A DNA stretch of 64,000 nt. Source: Glandiceps talaboti. Lineage: Eukaryota; Hemichordata; Enteropneusta; Spengelidae. Made by a program: the position numbers and the translations under genes. The DNA lies in NCBI RefSeq assembly GCF_964340395.1, contig NC_135555.1:8284431-8348430 (forward strand), in the 5' to 3' direction. The notes beneath the pieces were generated by a model. That model saw nothing but the letters and a program-made list of their open reading frames with translations. It had not been told where the DNA came from and ran no database searches. Positions 13,001-25,894 of this stretch are shown here, piece by piece (positions within the stretch are counted from its first letter, which is position 1; the number at the start of each line of letters is the position of its first letter).

Positions 13001-13494
13001 ACAGCATATAATATTCAGGACTGGATACGTATCACAGGATAGGTTCAATGACACCACAATTGCTCTGTGAATGCACTATGACTTGATCAGTTTACAAGAT
13101 TGATGTAGAGAGCGTACAGATGCAGCACACTTTAGCCATCAATTACAAACTTGCCATGTTACTAAGCCTAATATCTTACACTCAACTTTCCAACATACTC
13201 TTACATGTATTGGTGAGATTACCTTTCAAATGTTCAGTTGCATGCCTGTAGAATTTAATGTATGCTAAATGCTAGACGTTTTTGTATCATGTCATTGTCC
13301 TGACAAACTGTGGTGAAATACGGAAACATTATTCCATTTCATGATATAGTTTGGTATTAAGTCTTGTTTTCTCATTAAAATATACCAGTTGCATTCTAAA
13401 TTTTACAAAAAGAAAAGAAAACACTAGATTTTTGGGAATACTTGACATCTGTCATGCATCAAGTAATGAAACTGAAGACATTTGATTCACAAAG
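10046..13494. other. Non-coding, nothing recognised
   Basis: Mostly single-copy-looking AT-rich DNA with short (CA)n and (ATTC)n runs near 12080-12100 and 12340-12375. The open frames here (60-84 codons) lack domains and overlap one another in several frames. No tRNA, rRNA or transposon protein was recognised. Confidence 0.45.
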
Positions 13495-13529
13495 GAAATG
13501 GTGTGGTCTAGCTATTTAGTGTCATTGTA

Positions 13530-13560
13530 AAGCACAATGCTATGGAATTTGGTACTTTAT

Positions 13561-13564
<4 letters not shown>
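13530..13564 (+). mobile_element. SINE-type 3' tail with (ATTG)n end
   Basis: The sequence 'aatttggtactttataaatt' immediately precedes the (ATTG)n array. The same TTTATAAAT ending with an ATTG-type tail occurs in reverse at about 36549-36570 ('ggtgctttataaatgac'), and a relative (GGCACATTATAAATT) closes the full tRNA-SINE at 17442-17828. This suggests the long array was seeded by the tail of a retroposed SINE. No tRNA-like head is visible upstream, so the copy is truncated. Confidence 0.45.
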
Positions 13565-13972
<408 letters not shown>

Positions 13973-14714
13973 GCTATACACCATCCACTCATACTGGGAT
14001 GAGACATTTTATATCTACTCACAATTCCTATCAGATTTTTGTAAAAAGGCCAGGCACTTTCTCCCCACATCCTTACACTACAAACCCACATCAGGACTAT
14101 ATTTGAACTATGTATATGTAGTTGGTGTACTGGTATATCACTCAGATAACATTCACTTTTGTAACAATAAATTACTGATACATGTCTGAAACTATTGATC
14201 ATAACAATTTACCAAACTTTACATTAATATGTGTAAACAATCATGATCTTGTTTGACCATTTGGAAACAACCTTGTTTTAAGCAAAGGTGTCTTATAAAG
14301 GCCAACTTTAAATAAGATTAAAGTTGTGTTATCCTTAATTTAGGTGTAGAAAAACAGTTGTCTGACAAAAAAACATAAGAAGTTGGTCAATAATGAAACA
14401 TAACCTGGTGTTATCCTTATGGCGCTACGAACAGAATAATACTAAGCGAGAACCTGGGATTGAAACACTAGTAAATCGAATGCACTAGATTATTACATAA
14501 CATGGCCTATAGAGGGCGATATAACAATTTGTAAGGAAATATCCTGTTCAATATTATGGGGCACTGATTTTTTGCCGAGAAATATTACAAACAAAAAACT
14601 GCAAATTTCAGGATAAAACAATATTTTACTTCACTATGTTTATATGTCTAAAATGGATTGATATTAGTGAACATCAATGATGTTGATGTACCTATGTTAG
14701 GCCTAATAAACCGA

Positions 14715-15020
14715 TTACGCTCAATTTTAGAATAGGTGGGGTAGGTAGAATTTTTATTTTATTTTATTATATATTTTTTTTATGTGTGATTGTCTAGTTC
14801 AGGTTTCCCATTGTTTTCCAAATGGTCTCTGTGTTGTTTATTTCTTCCTATCAGATGTACAACCATTACAGATTGTAAGAGGTTTTATATTATCTTTTTA
14901 AGTTGATGTCAGTTTCCGCATCTACTATTTCTCATGAGACTTCACAATTTTTGTGGATTTTTTAATTTTTTACTTGAATATGTCAAAAAAAGTTTAGGGT
15001 TGGCAGTGAAAAACTAGGTG
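14715..15020 (+). repeat. Dispersed repeat with (ATTTT)n, plus-strand copy
   Basis: This is the partner of the minus-strand copy at 5030-5290. It has GGGTAGGTAG followed by (ATTTT)n at about 14738-14770, and a similar TTTAGGGTTGG...GGGTCAGGTAACC end near 14993-15035. The interior is too diverged to align with confidence by eye. Confidence 0.35.
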
Positions 15021-15039
15021 GGGGTCAGGTAACCAGAAC

Positions 15040-17432
15040 CAAACAATTTATTTCTTTTAGGCCTTATCTATGTTACTGTCTGGTGTGGTATTTGCACTCC
15101 ATACATCATTGTATGCAATGTATTTTGATGATCTCTCAATCAATAATTGCCAAAAGACACACTTCTTAACTTGATTTGTCTGACAATCATTAGCATTACA
15201 CTATATTGTCATGGGCCATCTATCTGCCCTGGTAAAAATATGCTCAATTTCTATTGGTCTAGCAATTGTTGCCATGGTATCATTATACTTAATTTTGATT
15301 GGTCTGTTGATCAATTAATGCCATGGCAACACTTTGCATAATTTCTACTCATCAGTTAATCAGTCATTCCCAGGGTAATTCTTTGTGTCATACCATTGAC
15401 TGTGGCAATGACTAACTAGCTGCCATGGTAACCATACTGGCTGAGACTCCTACCACTAATCTGACTGCCAGGCATAGATTCAAATCTCAATAATATCATC
15501 AAAGAGTAAAGGAATTTTACTAAAATACCTCTAAAGCAATCTCACTTCTCTGCTTTCATACAAGAAGCTTTACTTTACAGTATAAATTGCTAGATTACAC
15601 TGTGGCTCTAGGACATCAACAAATTTCCCTCTGTCAAATTACATGAGAATTATTAGCTGCCTTCAACACCACTAACAGAAACACTGGCTACATTTCAATT
15701 TGCTGCAGAAACATTACATTTGTACAATATAGATAAGTTGGAAAAAAAACAAAATGAAGCAAACATCCACAATGACGCCAGACATAGCTGTGCAAACAAA
15801 TTGTTATATTGTCAAAGTGAATGTCTCTGAACAGATGTCTGATGAGAGTACACAAACTTGGACAAGCTTGCTCCACGACTTACATGGTCTCCTTCCTTTA
15901 AGTTTTCAGAAGAATCTATTTGAAATACGTACTGCATGTGAAAGATAGGTACAGGTATACATATCTGACAATTTGGAAGACAGTGCAGTCTCTTATAGTG
16001 GAAAATTACCACACAATGATACAAATGTACGCATTTGAAAGAAAAACACAATAAAGAAGATGAAAAGTATTCCTACCTCTGTATGAACAAAGTGAAGATC
16101 TGACTTGATGGACATGGCGATACTAAATGCAAACTTCATCCACTTGAAAAAAAATACCAGTCCATTAAAAAAAGATGTGAATATCTGTGCTGTACTATTA
16201 CTGTGGTAGACTTATCATTGTGAACTCCTTGGACACTGTTTATGTTCTGGGTCCCTTGTTTTGTGGTTTGCTGGAACGTGCGTTTTCAAAAGCTGTCTTG
16301 AAATCTATTCATATTCAAGACAGTTGAAATAAAAAGGGACAGTCCGCCCGGCAGCACGCTGCAACCACAATCATCCCCATGATGTCCACCAATCAAATGC
16401 ATGACTGCCATTGTTGAATAGCAAGACACAAAAGCACAGTTTGAACAAGTCGGCTGCAGCTGCTCTCTTGGGGTGGATAAGCACCGTTAAAAGTTGCCGG
16501 GATATTATTCCACAGACAAAGCAGTCCACAAAAGAAATACTGGTAGCCCAGTCACCTTAACTTTATCCAGTAATGAATACAACTTTCACTATGTCTTTGT
16601 AATACACTACTTTTTTTATTGTAATGTCCTTATAGTACTTTCCCCTTCCAAGGTCTTCCCTTTATGCATGTTAGCTTTAGCAGGGGAATATTTGACTGTC
16701 TGTCTCCACTTTAGAATGAATGAATGGTTATGTTTTACCACTGATGTACAACACTGAGTTCACTGTTCATATACCAACTTCACAATGAGTATTGAAGTCT
16801 ACAACATTACTACATGTACTTGGAACTTAGGAAGGCTCACATTCTCTCACAAAAACATTCTTTTTTTTTCAGAAAAATATACGCAATCAATTACTTTGCA
16901 TAATTTTTAAATGTGAATGGTTTGGTTTCGATATTCATCCAAATTATTCATAAAGATAAGCTGTGCCTATCACATGAATAAAGCATTTGTTAAAATGCTA
17001 CCTTTCATTCATAATGTATATTTGTACCCCTAACACCACACCTGCCCCGTCCGTGTCTACTCAATGTGTAATGTGAGTTCTACCTATGACCTTGTTACCT
17101 CAAGTTTTAGACCCTGGTGCATTCATGCATTCCACAACACCTGCCAATAGCATGTGTTACTATGGAAACTAACGATAATTAGTCTACGGTCCTCCCACCA
17201 CCTGCCCCATGGAATTTTCTATTTGACTGAAATTGTCTAACTATAGTGGTATGGTAGCGGGGTGATTGTGAAACCTCCCAGGCACTGTAACTTTTTGTCT
17301 TTCACTCGTTAGTGTTTTCACATTTAACAATACACCAGACCTTTATATGAATCAGTTCAACCATTCCGATTACCTGAATCACCTTGCTACAGATTGTTGA
17401 TGATACTGTGTAACTGACTTGATGTCCATGTG
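15040..17432. other. Non-coding; one GC-richer patch at 16340-16500
   Basis: No gene was recognised. The patch at about 16340-16500 is richer in G+C than its surroundings and contains a CCAAT word and CpGs (GTCCGCCCGGCAGCACG). Such a patch in CpG-poor DNA could be a regulatory element, but nothing more specific supports this. Confidence 0.4.
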
Positions 17433-17441
17433 TAAATAGTC

Positions 17442-17828
17442 CGTGTGTAAATAATAATAATATCAATAGTAAAGGGAATTTATAATGTGCCTTTTCTCCT
17501 GAGAACTCAAGGTGCTTAAAAATATTACCCCTGACATGGATCAATGGCAGCACAACAGCCCTTTATATTTCCTCAACTCCCTGGGGAACCTACAATCCAT
17601 TGCATCCTCTATAATAAGCACATAGGATTATACCACTCACATTGCAACCTCTTTCCTACCAGGTCCCCAATTATACAGCTGGGTTGACCGAGGCACAATC
17701 ATGGGTCAAATCTTGCCCAAGGACTTTAGCCACTGAGAAACAAACGGCAGCGATGGGGCTCGAACCTGCAAGCTGTAGATTCAAAGCCAGCCACTCTAAC
17801 CATTTGCCCATCATGACTCCAAGTAATC
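17442..17828 (-). mobile_element. tRNA-derived SINE, apparently full length, with 9-bp target-site duplication
   Basis: Read on the minus strand, the element has a tRNA-like head with an internal RNA polymerase III promoter. The A box (TGGTTAGAGTGG) is at 17791-17802 and the B box (GGTTCGAGCCCC) at 17755-17766. An unrelated body follows, and the tail ends GGCACATTATAAATTCCC then TATTATTATTATTT. It is bracketed by 'taaatagtc' at 17433-17441 and 17829-17837, which fits a target-site duplication from LINE-type reverse transcription at a nick. SINEs are non-coding and depend on a partner LINE. The related TTATAAAT tails at 13.5 and 36.5 kb are probably fragments of sister families. Confidence 0.85.
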
Positions 17829-17837
17829 TAAATAGTC

Positions 17838-19034
17838 TTGAAAGCAGAGCAGACCAGGTACTATGACCACTAATATTTGATCACAGATACAATGTGTTTT
17901 TATTTAAGTAATTGACTAATTTTAATGAATATAGCTTTGATAATATGATGAAAAAGTTTTCTCAGTTAGTGCAGGTTTAAATAGAACAAAAACCTTGAAA
18001 AAAAATAGTGAAAAATACAGCTATGTGGCTTAACATTCTACTTGACTCTTACAGGATAAACTTCATGTCTACCTGTGTGAAATGACATCCCATCATCCAT
18101 GCTGACATGCTCAACTGTCCACATTTCAAGGATGATCGTCATGGCTAATTTTCCCCTATAGCGCCCTCTGTGGTCAAAAAATCAAATGACTGACAGGGTC
18201 AAAATCGATATACAATATTTCTGTGACATGTCACAAAATGTTCTCTTATCACATTTACATCATAAAATCTACAAACAAAGCAATTTAAAACACAGGTCTG
18301 ACAGATAAACATATATTTATACAAGGTGTGACTCACTGATTATTAAAAATACACATTATTAGTATTCTATGTCTACCTTTTACAGTGCGCCCTCAAAGGA
18401 TAACACAGGAGGGTTTTTGTCAAATGATAAACAGAATTGTAAGCAGAACAAGTACGAGTCCAACTACAGATGAACACCAGTTGTTGTAGACAGAAACAGG
18501 ACTTGAGTGAAATATTGTAGTGGGTATGAAGGAAAACAAGCTCCAGTTTCCAAAAGAATATATTCTATATCAGAAATTACATCGACGTTTTGGTGTCACA
18601 TAAGAGACCTCCATCAGGGATAGACTGTAAAAAACATAACACTGTAAAAAGTGCATAATGTCTACTGGTTGGAGCAAGTATGGTAAATCAATAAAGAGGT
18701 TGTTTGTTCTGGGTAAAAATGATAAAAACTAGGTTTCCTAGTGTATTATCACATAATAAGAAATAAGGTAATGCATAATTTTTGTTGTTTTGTCACAAGA
18801 AATTGTTGTGTTTCAGTGGCATGTCAAATTGGCTGTATAGAGGACACACTGATTACCACATTTGACTCAACTTAAGAAATACCAACCTTTGGTGAGTCAC
18901 ATAAATTGTTGTTTCAGTGGACACATAAAATTGGCTTTGACACACTGATTACCACTGCACATGATAAGAAATTATTGTGCATCATTAAATTCACTCTGAG
19001 AGCACATGATTTACAAGTACATATGACTATTTAG
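17838..19034. other. Non-coding, nothing recognised
   Basis: Two weak direct-repeat segments around 18785-18850 and 18895-18955 ('gttgtgtttcagtgg', 'acactgattaccac') suggest an old tandem duplication of about 110 bp. No coding potential was recognised. Confidence 0.45.
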
Positions 19035-19562
19035 GGATGATCCCACAATGTCGCACAAGCTCAGAAAGCAACTTTCATTCATGGGGGGGGGGGGGGGGGG
19101 GGGGGGGGGCTAGTGTCAATACTATTGCTGAACTTCATTTTCGCACTTCTAACCAAATTTCGACAGAAAACTCATCACTCCTTCAATGAGAACAGCTTTA
19201 GTACTTACTACTGAGATGTTGATAAGTTGATAAAATTACTTCTAAATTGAGATATGGTGTTGGGTTTCTGGTAGAATTTTAATGTGCTTACAATCGTGTT
19301 TTTACATTGTGTGATCATAATGGTGTGACCGCAACAGTTTTCAGTTTCAGACCACAATAGTTTACATTATATATAAATGTTTGATGTCGGCACTTGTGAG
19401 CTCAACAAACGAACATCGTTTGTTTAGGTCAAACCCCCTCCCCCTTCCCCTTCCCCTTCCCCTTCCCCTTCCCCTTCCCCTCCCCCTCCCCCTCCCCCTC
19501 CCCCTCCCCTCCACCTAAACAATGTTCATTTGTTGAGCTTGTGCGACATTGTGCGATCTTCC
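19035..19562. mobile_element. Inverted-repeat DNA element with poly-G and poly-C arms
   Basis: The 29-bp ends at 19035-19063 and 19534-19562 are inverted copies of each other with 27 of 29 matches; both contain CACAATGTCGCACAAGCTCA. Just inside the left end is an uninterrupted run of 27 G (19083-19109). Just inside the right end is a (CCCCTT/CCCCT)n tract (about 19436-19511), so both arms carry G-rich DNA on the same relative strand. A second direct copy of the end sequence (TGTCGGCAC..GAGCTCAACAAACGAACA, 19386-19416) pairs even better with the right end. No transposase frame is present, so this would be a non-autonomous (MITE-like) element. No clear target-site duplication was found. Confidence 0.7.
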
Positions 19563-21336
19563 TTACCTACAGAATGTGAGTAAAGGAGTTGATACACCAC
19601 AAATATGTCTACCGATTACCAACGACAACTACTGGTATGTATGTAAATCATTACTACCCAGCTGGTTATTTATGTCACCTCACATCTACTGATGACTACA
19701 TATTTGTGTATAGTGAAAATACCACTAACATGTCACAGTGCTATGTGATAGCAGCCTGTAAAAACGGCAGTGTTGTAAGTTGAAAAGACTCATAAGTAAT
19801 CTAACAATGTAAAACAGGGCGTTCTGAGTTGAACAGACTCATGTACCTAATCTAACAACATGTGGTAACAGTTCAGTCTCTCCTCACGCACTGCTCCAAA
19901 GATAAAATAAACAACTTTAAATAATTTCTGAATTAATGACTACAGTATTATCATTAATGTGCTCTCTGACATGAAACTATTTTCATCCTCCATACCATTA
20001 AATATAATAACTTGGGGTAAGTTCAAAACTAAAGAGTAATACCATCCACCAAAGAACATCTACGTTTATGCGACAGCATTTTAAAATAACACCGCTACAA
20101 ATCAATAATTTTGTTTTTTGTTTTTATGCGTATACATGATACTATTGATAGACCGACCACCATTTTTGAATTTTTGACACACTAAAAATTACTACCTAAA
20201 TTATATGGAATTTTACACGCTGTGTACAGTGTACTGGACTAATGGAACATGGGTAATTTACAATAACCAGATGACAGTTTTACTATTTTCTTTTTCTTTT
20301 CAGTTCTATCTTTGTCATTTATCAAACATTACTCCACTCATAAGGTCATTCATAACTATCTATCAGTAGCTGACCTACGTCTCCAGATGTCTGCTTGTAT
20401 TTTATCTTCCTTCCAGAAAGTCTGCCACAACACCATAGATAGGCTGATCATCAACACCATCATTTTTCAAAAATATATTTTTAGGATGAAACATTCCAAC
20501 TTTTCTGTACATTCTCTCGGGGTATCAATTTTAGATTGAAATTTTTTACGAGTCAAGGCCTGAAAATAACCAGCTGTACATTTCAATTGGCACTGTCATG
20601 TTATTTTTAGATGTCTCTAGCGCAAATGATGAAGCGATTGCTGGATATTTTTACCACCGTGACATTCTTGCCTACCACCAATGGCTCTGCACAGTGCAGA
20701 CGATAGCCCATAAAAACAGGTGTTCGTACATCCGACATCAACTCCCTCTAGTGTCAACATTCTAAAAGTAATCCAGCCTGTTTGTATTCCCAGCCAGCAC
20801 ACACCACTACTGCTACATTCCAGACATTGGCATTGTCTCAAGGAAGGCGGTGCAGACACTTGTGGAATGTTTATAGTAATTACAGTTAACAGTTAATGCA
20901 AGTAGAAGTATGTATTTGTAGTCTTAATCTGGCACTTCAACACACTATCCAATTATCTGATAGATCTAAGCATGGGTTGGATAAACATAGGGGAGCATTT
21001 GATAGTTATCAGTCCTAAGTCAGACATTCCTGGCAGACTCTTGGTGAGAGTGAATGCATATATAGACAGCTGATAGACTGAGAGATGTGACATAGTAAGG
21101 TCACAGTACAAACTATCAAATGTAATCAAAACAAACCTGATGGAGAACACTTGTGTATAATACATACACATCTCACTTTAATATGTCTACTACTAAGTAG
21201 CACCCAGCTACAAGTATATCACAAAGCACACAGAGATCAAGCCAACAGGACAAACAAATCCAACAAATATACAAGTGAGACTTGGTTTTATAGACTTATA
21301 TCAGAAAACCAAAGCTATAACGCAGTAGAGTCAAAG
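19563..21336. other. Non-coding, nothing recognised
   Basis: No supported gene. A slightly GC-richer patch at about 20620-20850 gives an 80-codon Cys-rich open frame on the minus strand, but it has no recognisable family and no good flanking splice sites. Confidence 0.4.
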
Positions 21337-21885
21337 CTAACCTAGCAGAGCCAGTTAATCTAACAAAGCCAAAGCTAAACAGGTGCAACCAAAGCTAACT
21401 CAGTAGAACCACAGCTAAACCCAACAGTCCAACAGCTAACCAATAAAGAGCCAAGGCTGGTATAACAGAACCCAACATACTCCAGCAAAGCCAAAGCAAC
21501 CAAACACAGCCAAACCCAACTTAATCCAGCAAAGCCAATGCTAACTAAACACAGCCAAAGCTAACTCAATAGAGCCAAAGCTAACAGAGCCACACATAAG
21601 CAGAGCCAAAGCTAAGAATCCAGTAGCACTAAAACTGTATGAAGGCCTCAATGGAAAGAAGCTGACCCTTCAACAGTTTGCGTTGTTTGTAACGCTTATT
21701 GAGTTTTACCCTGAATAAAGATATTTTATAATAATAATAATAACTAAAACTCAACAGAGCCAAAACTAACCAAGCAAAGCCAAGTTAACCAAACAAAGTA
21801 AAGCTAACAAAACAGAGCCTAAGCTAACTTAGCAAAGCCATCACTAACTTTGCAAAGCCAATGCTGGCCCAGCAATTCAACAGCT
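21337..21885 (+). repeat. Degenerate minisatellite of 'gccaaagctaac' units, split by an insertion
   Basis: Units of about 15-25 bp built on 'cagagccaaagctaac' run from 21337 to about 21627 and resume from about 21752 to 21885. The gap between the halves is the LINE-tail insertion at 21637-21742. Unit length and sequence vary considerably, indicating an old array. Confidence 0.85.
21637..21742 (+). mobile_element. 5'-truncated LINE tail inserted in a minisatellite, with 9-bp target-site duplication
   Basis: A 106-bp segment ends with 'accctgaataaagatatttt' and then (ATA)n. It contains an AATAAA polyadenylation-like word close to its end and is flanked by identical 'actaaaact' copies at 21628-21636 and 21743-21751. 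The host minisatellite continues on both sides. Its last 45 bp are similar to the end of the segment at 25895-25992, so at least two copies of the family are present. The structure (short 3' fragment, A/T-rich tail, target-site duplication) is that of a 5'-truncated non-LTR retrotransposon or a SINE sharing its tail. Confidence 0.85.
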
Positions 21886-22559
21886 GCAACCAAATCCCTC
21901 AGGAAATAATACTCCTTCCCTCCTTGCTATGTCATATTCATGTCCGTGAGATTAGATTTCAATGTTGCTACATTGGTTTTATTACTTTTTTTCCATTTGT
22001 TTGTTTGTTTATTATTATTAGAAAGTCAGTCGTTTGATGTTGTTTGACTGATACAATGTTTGCATATTTTGTAATCCTCTCCTAGCTACTGTCTGAAACC
22101 TGACTTCATTGTGAAGTCTAGTTTGTGTGGTGACGGAAATCATAAACTTTATATTCATCATTGAAAATAACATCAACATAGTGAACAAGAGGAATGCAAT
22201 TCATATGGTGTAACAGCTTCAGTAATGCAAACATGTCTTCACATATAATGTAGAACTGTGGCTAGCAATTTATATAGCCAATACACAGATGTTGTATTCA
22301 CTGACAAAGAGTGAACAATAAACCATAATCAGACAACAAATTACCATTATAGGTGTATTGTTCACACCTGACAACTGTCTTTTCAAGTGAATATGATATA
22401 AACCCCCGCCATATGTTTGATGGCTCCATTAAGTGACATGGCATTAATACATACCACATATTAATCACAAATAGTTCATGTGATAATTAAAATTAAGTAT
22501 GGAGACACATGGTAGGTATTAATCTACTTGGAAAGGTCATCTTCTACAAATCAACGTAT

Positions 22560-23500
22560 TCAGTTGAATATCCATATTTCTTTCCAAAATATCCCACCAA
22601 CGTCTCCTCCATTAATACTACTATAATTAATAAAATAGAAAACACATACGTTGTAGTTCCTTAATATAATATTATCAATTCTATCAGTCATTTTTAACAA
22701 AGTCAAAATATTCAAACAAAGTCGTAATTACCGATTCTCAAAAATATTACATGTAAACCTAGGTTTTCCCAATTAACGCTATCCTAATTAACAAATTATC
22801 ATAATTAATAAAATAGAAACAAACACTGAAGTACCTACACATTCAATTCTATCCGTCATGTCATTTTAAATTATTCAAACAACTCAAGATTATCCATTCT
22901 TTTAAAAATATTAAACAAAGGTCTCCTCAATTATTATCCAATTAGATACACATATTGTAATACCTACACATACTGTTCTCAATTCTATCAAAGTCATTTT
23001 TAACTATAGTCAACTATTCAAACAACTCGGTCACATTTACTAAATAAATATCAAAGGTCTCCTATACAGTATACATATAATATTCTCAATTCTATCACAT
23101 AGTATCAGTTGCGTCATTTGAATAAACCAAATAGTAAAATCAACTCATACTTACAGATTCTTTCAAAAACTATCATACAAAAGTATCGTCAATTACTATT
23201 CAATAAAAAAAGACATAGTAATTCTTGATTTTAAATACTTGTCACATTTTCTCTGATTTTTAAATGTATACTTTACTGTCAGTGCTAATCCTAACAACAG
23301 TAACATACTTTAGAGAGCCCAAATCCAAAAGAGACGCAACAAATAAACAAACAAACAAACAAACAAACAAACAAACAAACAAACAAACAAATTACATAAA
23401 TACACATAATAATATTTCTATTCTATCAGTCATTTTGAACCACACATTCAAATCATTCAAACAACTCAGAATTTTACATTCTTTCAAAAATATTCCAGAA
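22560..23500 (+). repeat. Degenerate tandem repeat, about 130-170 bp unit, five to six copies
   Basis: Recurring landmarks are 'attctatcagtcattttaac' or close variants (about 22676, 22848, 22982, 23086, 23419), followed by 'attcaaacaactc' or similar and 'attctttcaaaaatatt' or similar, and then 'ggtctcct'. Spacing varies through indels, so the array is old. An (AAAC)n microsatellite (23345-23391) lies inside it. No coding frame persists across units. Confidence 0.75.
23345..23391 (+). repeat. (AAAC)n microsatellite
   Basis: About twelve uninterrupted copies of the tetranucleotide. It creates the Thr-Asn-Lys-Gln repeat in a 101-codon open frame, which is therefore not taken as a gene. Confidence 0.95.
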
Positions 23501-24160
23501 ATGCTATCAAATAAATTTGTGGACAATCATGTGACAATGAGAGAACAGAATACATTCAAATCTTTATAATAATTAGCAGTTTTTATGTTGTCATGAACCA
23601 ATGAAATCATTCCTACAATTAAAATATTGTATTATTCAAATTAGCTCAAAATAGCTTGACACTGATTGGCCTTCCAGAGTACATTATTCAAATTATGTCA
23701 TGACACATGTAATTTTAGACACTAGTCATTACTGGGTAGTCAATTATTCAGAACACTGAATATCCATATAATTTTCTAGAAAATATGGTTTACGTCATCA
23801 TAAAAATATTTCCAATATTTTGTAATTCTGACAAAGCGAAACGTTTGAGATTTGTCTTTGTGACATCATGCAAGTTGGTATTGATTACATACAGCTACCT
23901 AGATATTTATTGAAACATTTTTTTTTCCTTCTATTTATTTCATCTTAGGTTTTTGTTACATGACATAGCAGTGTAAGGAATGGATGGGTGGATATTAAGG
24001 AGAGAGGACAGCTGTTATAGTGATATATGACAGGATTAGTTTACAATCTAGATATCTGTGTTCAAGTGTGGTCTTTTCCTTCTCCACCCTACATTCCAGC
24101 TTGTTAATTGAATATCATACTGCATGGGGTTGACTACAAGCCTCTCTAGATCAAGACTCT

Positions 24161-24830
24161 GATAGTCAGTTGAACTTGTAATGTTATACACACCAGGACT
24201 TTACAGATGTATTCCAGATAGCAACACAATTAACATGTTTGAAATTTGTGATGTTGTACATGAATTCTCTATACAGAGTGAGGTACAATTCAGTCAAGTG
24301 TATATGACATTTTTATTAATAAAGAATGTGGTAGTCAGTTGAACTTGTAATGTCATACACACCAGGACTTTACAGATGTATTCCATATAGCAACACAATT
24401 AACATGTTCAATTTGTGATGTTGTACATGAATTCTCTATACAGAGTGAGGTACAATTCAGTCAAGTGTATATGACATTTTTATTAATAAAGAATGTGGTA
24501 ATCAATTCAACTTGTAATGTCATACATGCCAGGACTTTACAGATGTATTCCAGATAGGGAATTAACTTGTTGAACTTGTACTTTGTACATAGCAACTTTA
24601 CACATGCACACTCTAAACAGAGTATTAAGGTACAATTCAGTCAAGTGTATTTGACAATGTTATTTATAAAGAATGTGGTACTCAATTTAACTTGTAATGT
24701 TATATATCACATCACTTTTAAACAGATGTACTTCAGATAGCCATATTAGTAACATGTTGAACTTATGTTTAACATACAGCATGATTTTAACTCCCTACGG
24801 CACAATTCAGTTGAGGGTATTTGATGGTTT
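24161..24830 (+). repeat. Tandem repeat of about 167 bp, four copies decaying rightwards
   Basis: Units start near 24161, 24330, 24497 and 24677. Each opens 'g(g)ta.tca.tt.aacttgta' and includes 'ccaggactttacagatgta', 'tacaattcagtcaagtgtat' and 'tattaataaagaatgtgg' or variants. The first two units are nearly identical, the third is diverged, and the fourth is further diverged and partial. This gradient suggests recent duplication at the left end. Confidence 0.9.
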
Positions 24831-25320
24831 TATATGGAATGGACAGATAACTCCCAGAGAGCAAGGACAGAGGAAAAATACAAAATATATCCTTCAAACA
24901 AAACCCAATTCTAAATTCTCAATCATTATCACCTGATCAATCAACTAATCAATCATCACCTGATGATTTACATGTAATCAATTGATTGATCATAATTTCA
25001 AACCCATTATTAAATTGCATTGAATCTACCAATCAATACTTATAATCTGACACAAAAAGGCTTTCACTATTATTAAATACTCATTATTTCACAAATAACT
25101 TTATCAATCAATCAATTAATTAATTAATTAGTAATAATTGATTACTTTAATTGGTTATTCATTTCAGTTTCCACCTGTATTTTTGCTCAGGTATGGTAAA
25201 AAAGATTTGATTGCCTTGCATGACTCACTGCACTGTGACTTTTCTAAGGATCTGACCTTAAGAATAGACACAAAGATGGCAACACTATTGTGTGGCTAGT
25301 AATGTACCTATTTATTTACG

Positions 25321-25575
25321 AGTAGGATAGGTGTCAACAAAAAAATACAAGTAAATACTTTAGTAGGATAGTGGTGTCAACAAACAAATACAAGTAACAC
25401 TTTAGTAGGATAGAAGTGTCAACAAACAAATGAAAGTAAACACTTTAATAGGATAGAAGTGTCAACAAACAAATGGAAGTAAACACTTTAGTAGGATAGT
25501 GGTGTCAACAAACAAATACAAGTAAACACTTTAGTAGGATAGAAGTGTCAACAATCAAATGAAAGTAAACACTTT
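25321..25575 (+). repeat. 42-43 bp minisatellite, six copies
   Basis: Units begin 'agtaggata' and contain 'gtgtcaacaaacaaat' and 'agtaaacacttt'. Copies start near 25321, 25362, 25404, 25447, 25490 and 25533. Two sub-types differ at 'agtggtgtc' versus 'agaagtgtc'. Confidence 0.9.
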
Positions 25576-25894
25576 AATAATAATGATGTTAGATGAGAAA
25601 AGATAAAAGTAAGAACCTGTATACAGTATAGTGCCAAAATCCACAAAAGGTCATTGTTCTGAGGCACTTCACAATGCAAAATTTAAAATACCCTAAGCTC
25701 CATCTTTACACTACAAAACGTTACAATTCCTGCAAATATTTTATTTAGATACATGTACATCTGATTCTGATCAACTGTCATGACAACTTGTCAGAATTTT
25801 TATCTTTTCACAGTTTTGAATAAAAGTACACATAACTTAGACTACTATTATTAACCCTATGCCCTAGTTTCTTAAAGTCTATATGATTATACAG

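Noticed and set aside
17733-17810. Functional tRNA gene
   Set aside because: A and B boxes are present, but the surrounding sequence does not form a tRNA acceptor stem and continues into a SINE body and tail.
17642-17866. 74-codon plus-strand frame
   Set aside because: It lies antisense to the tRNA-derived SINE and starts before the element's tRNA-like head.
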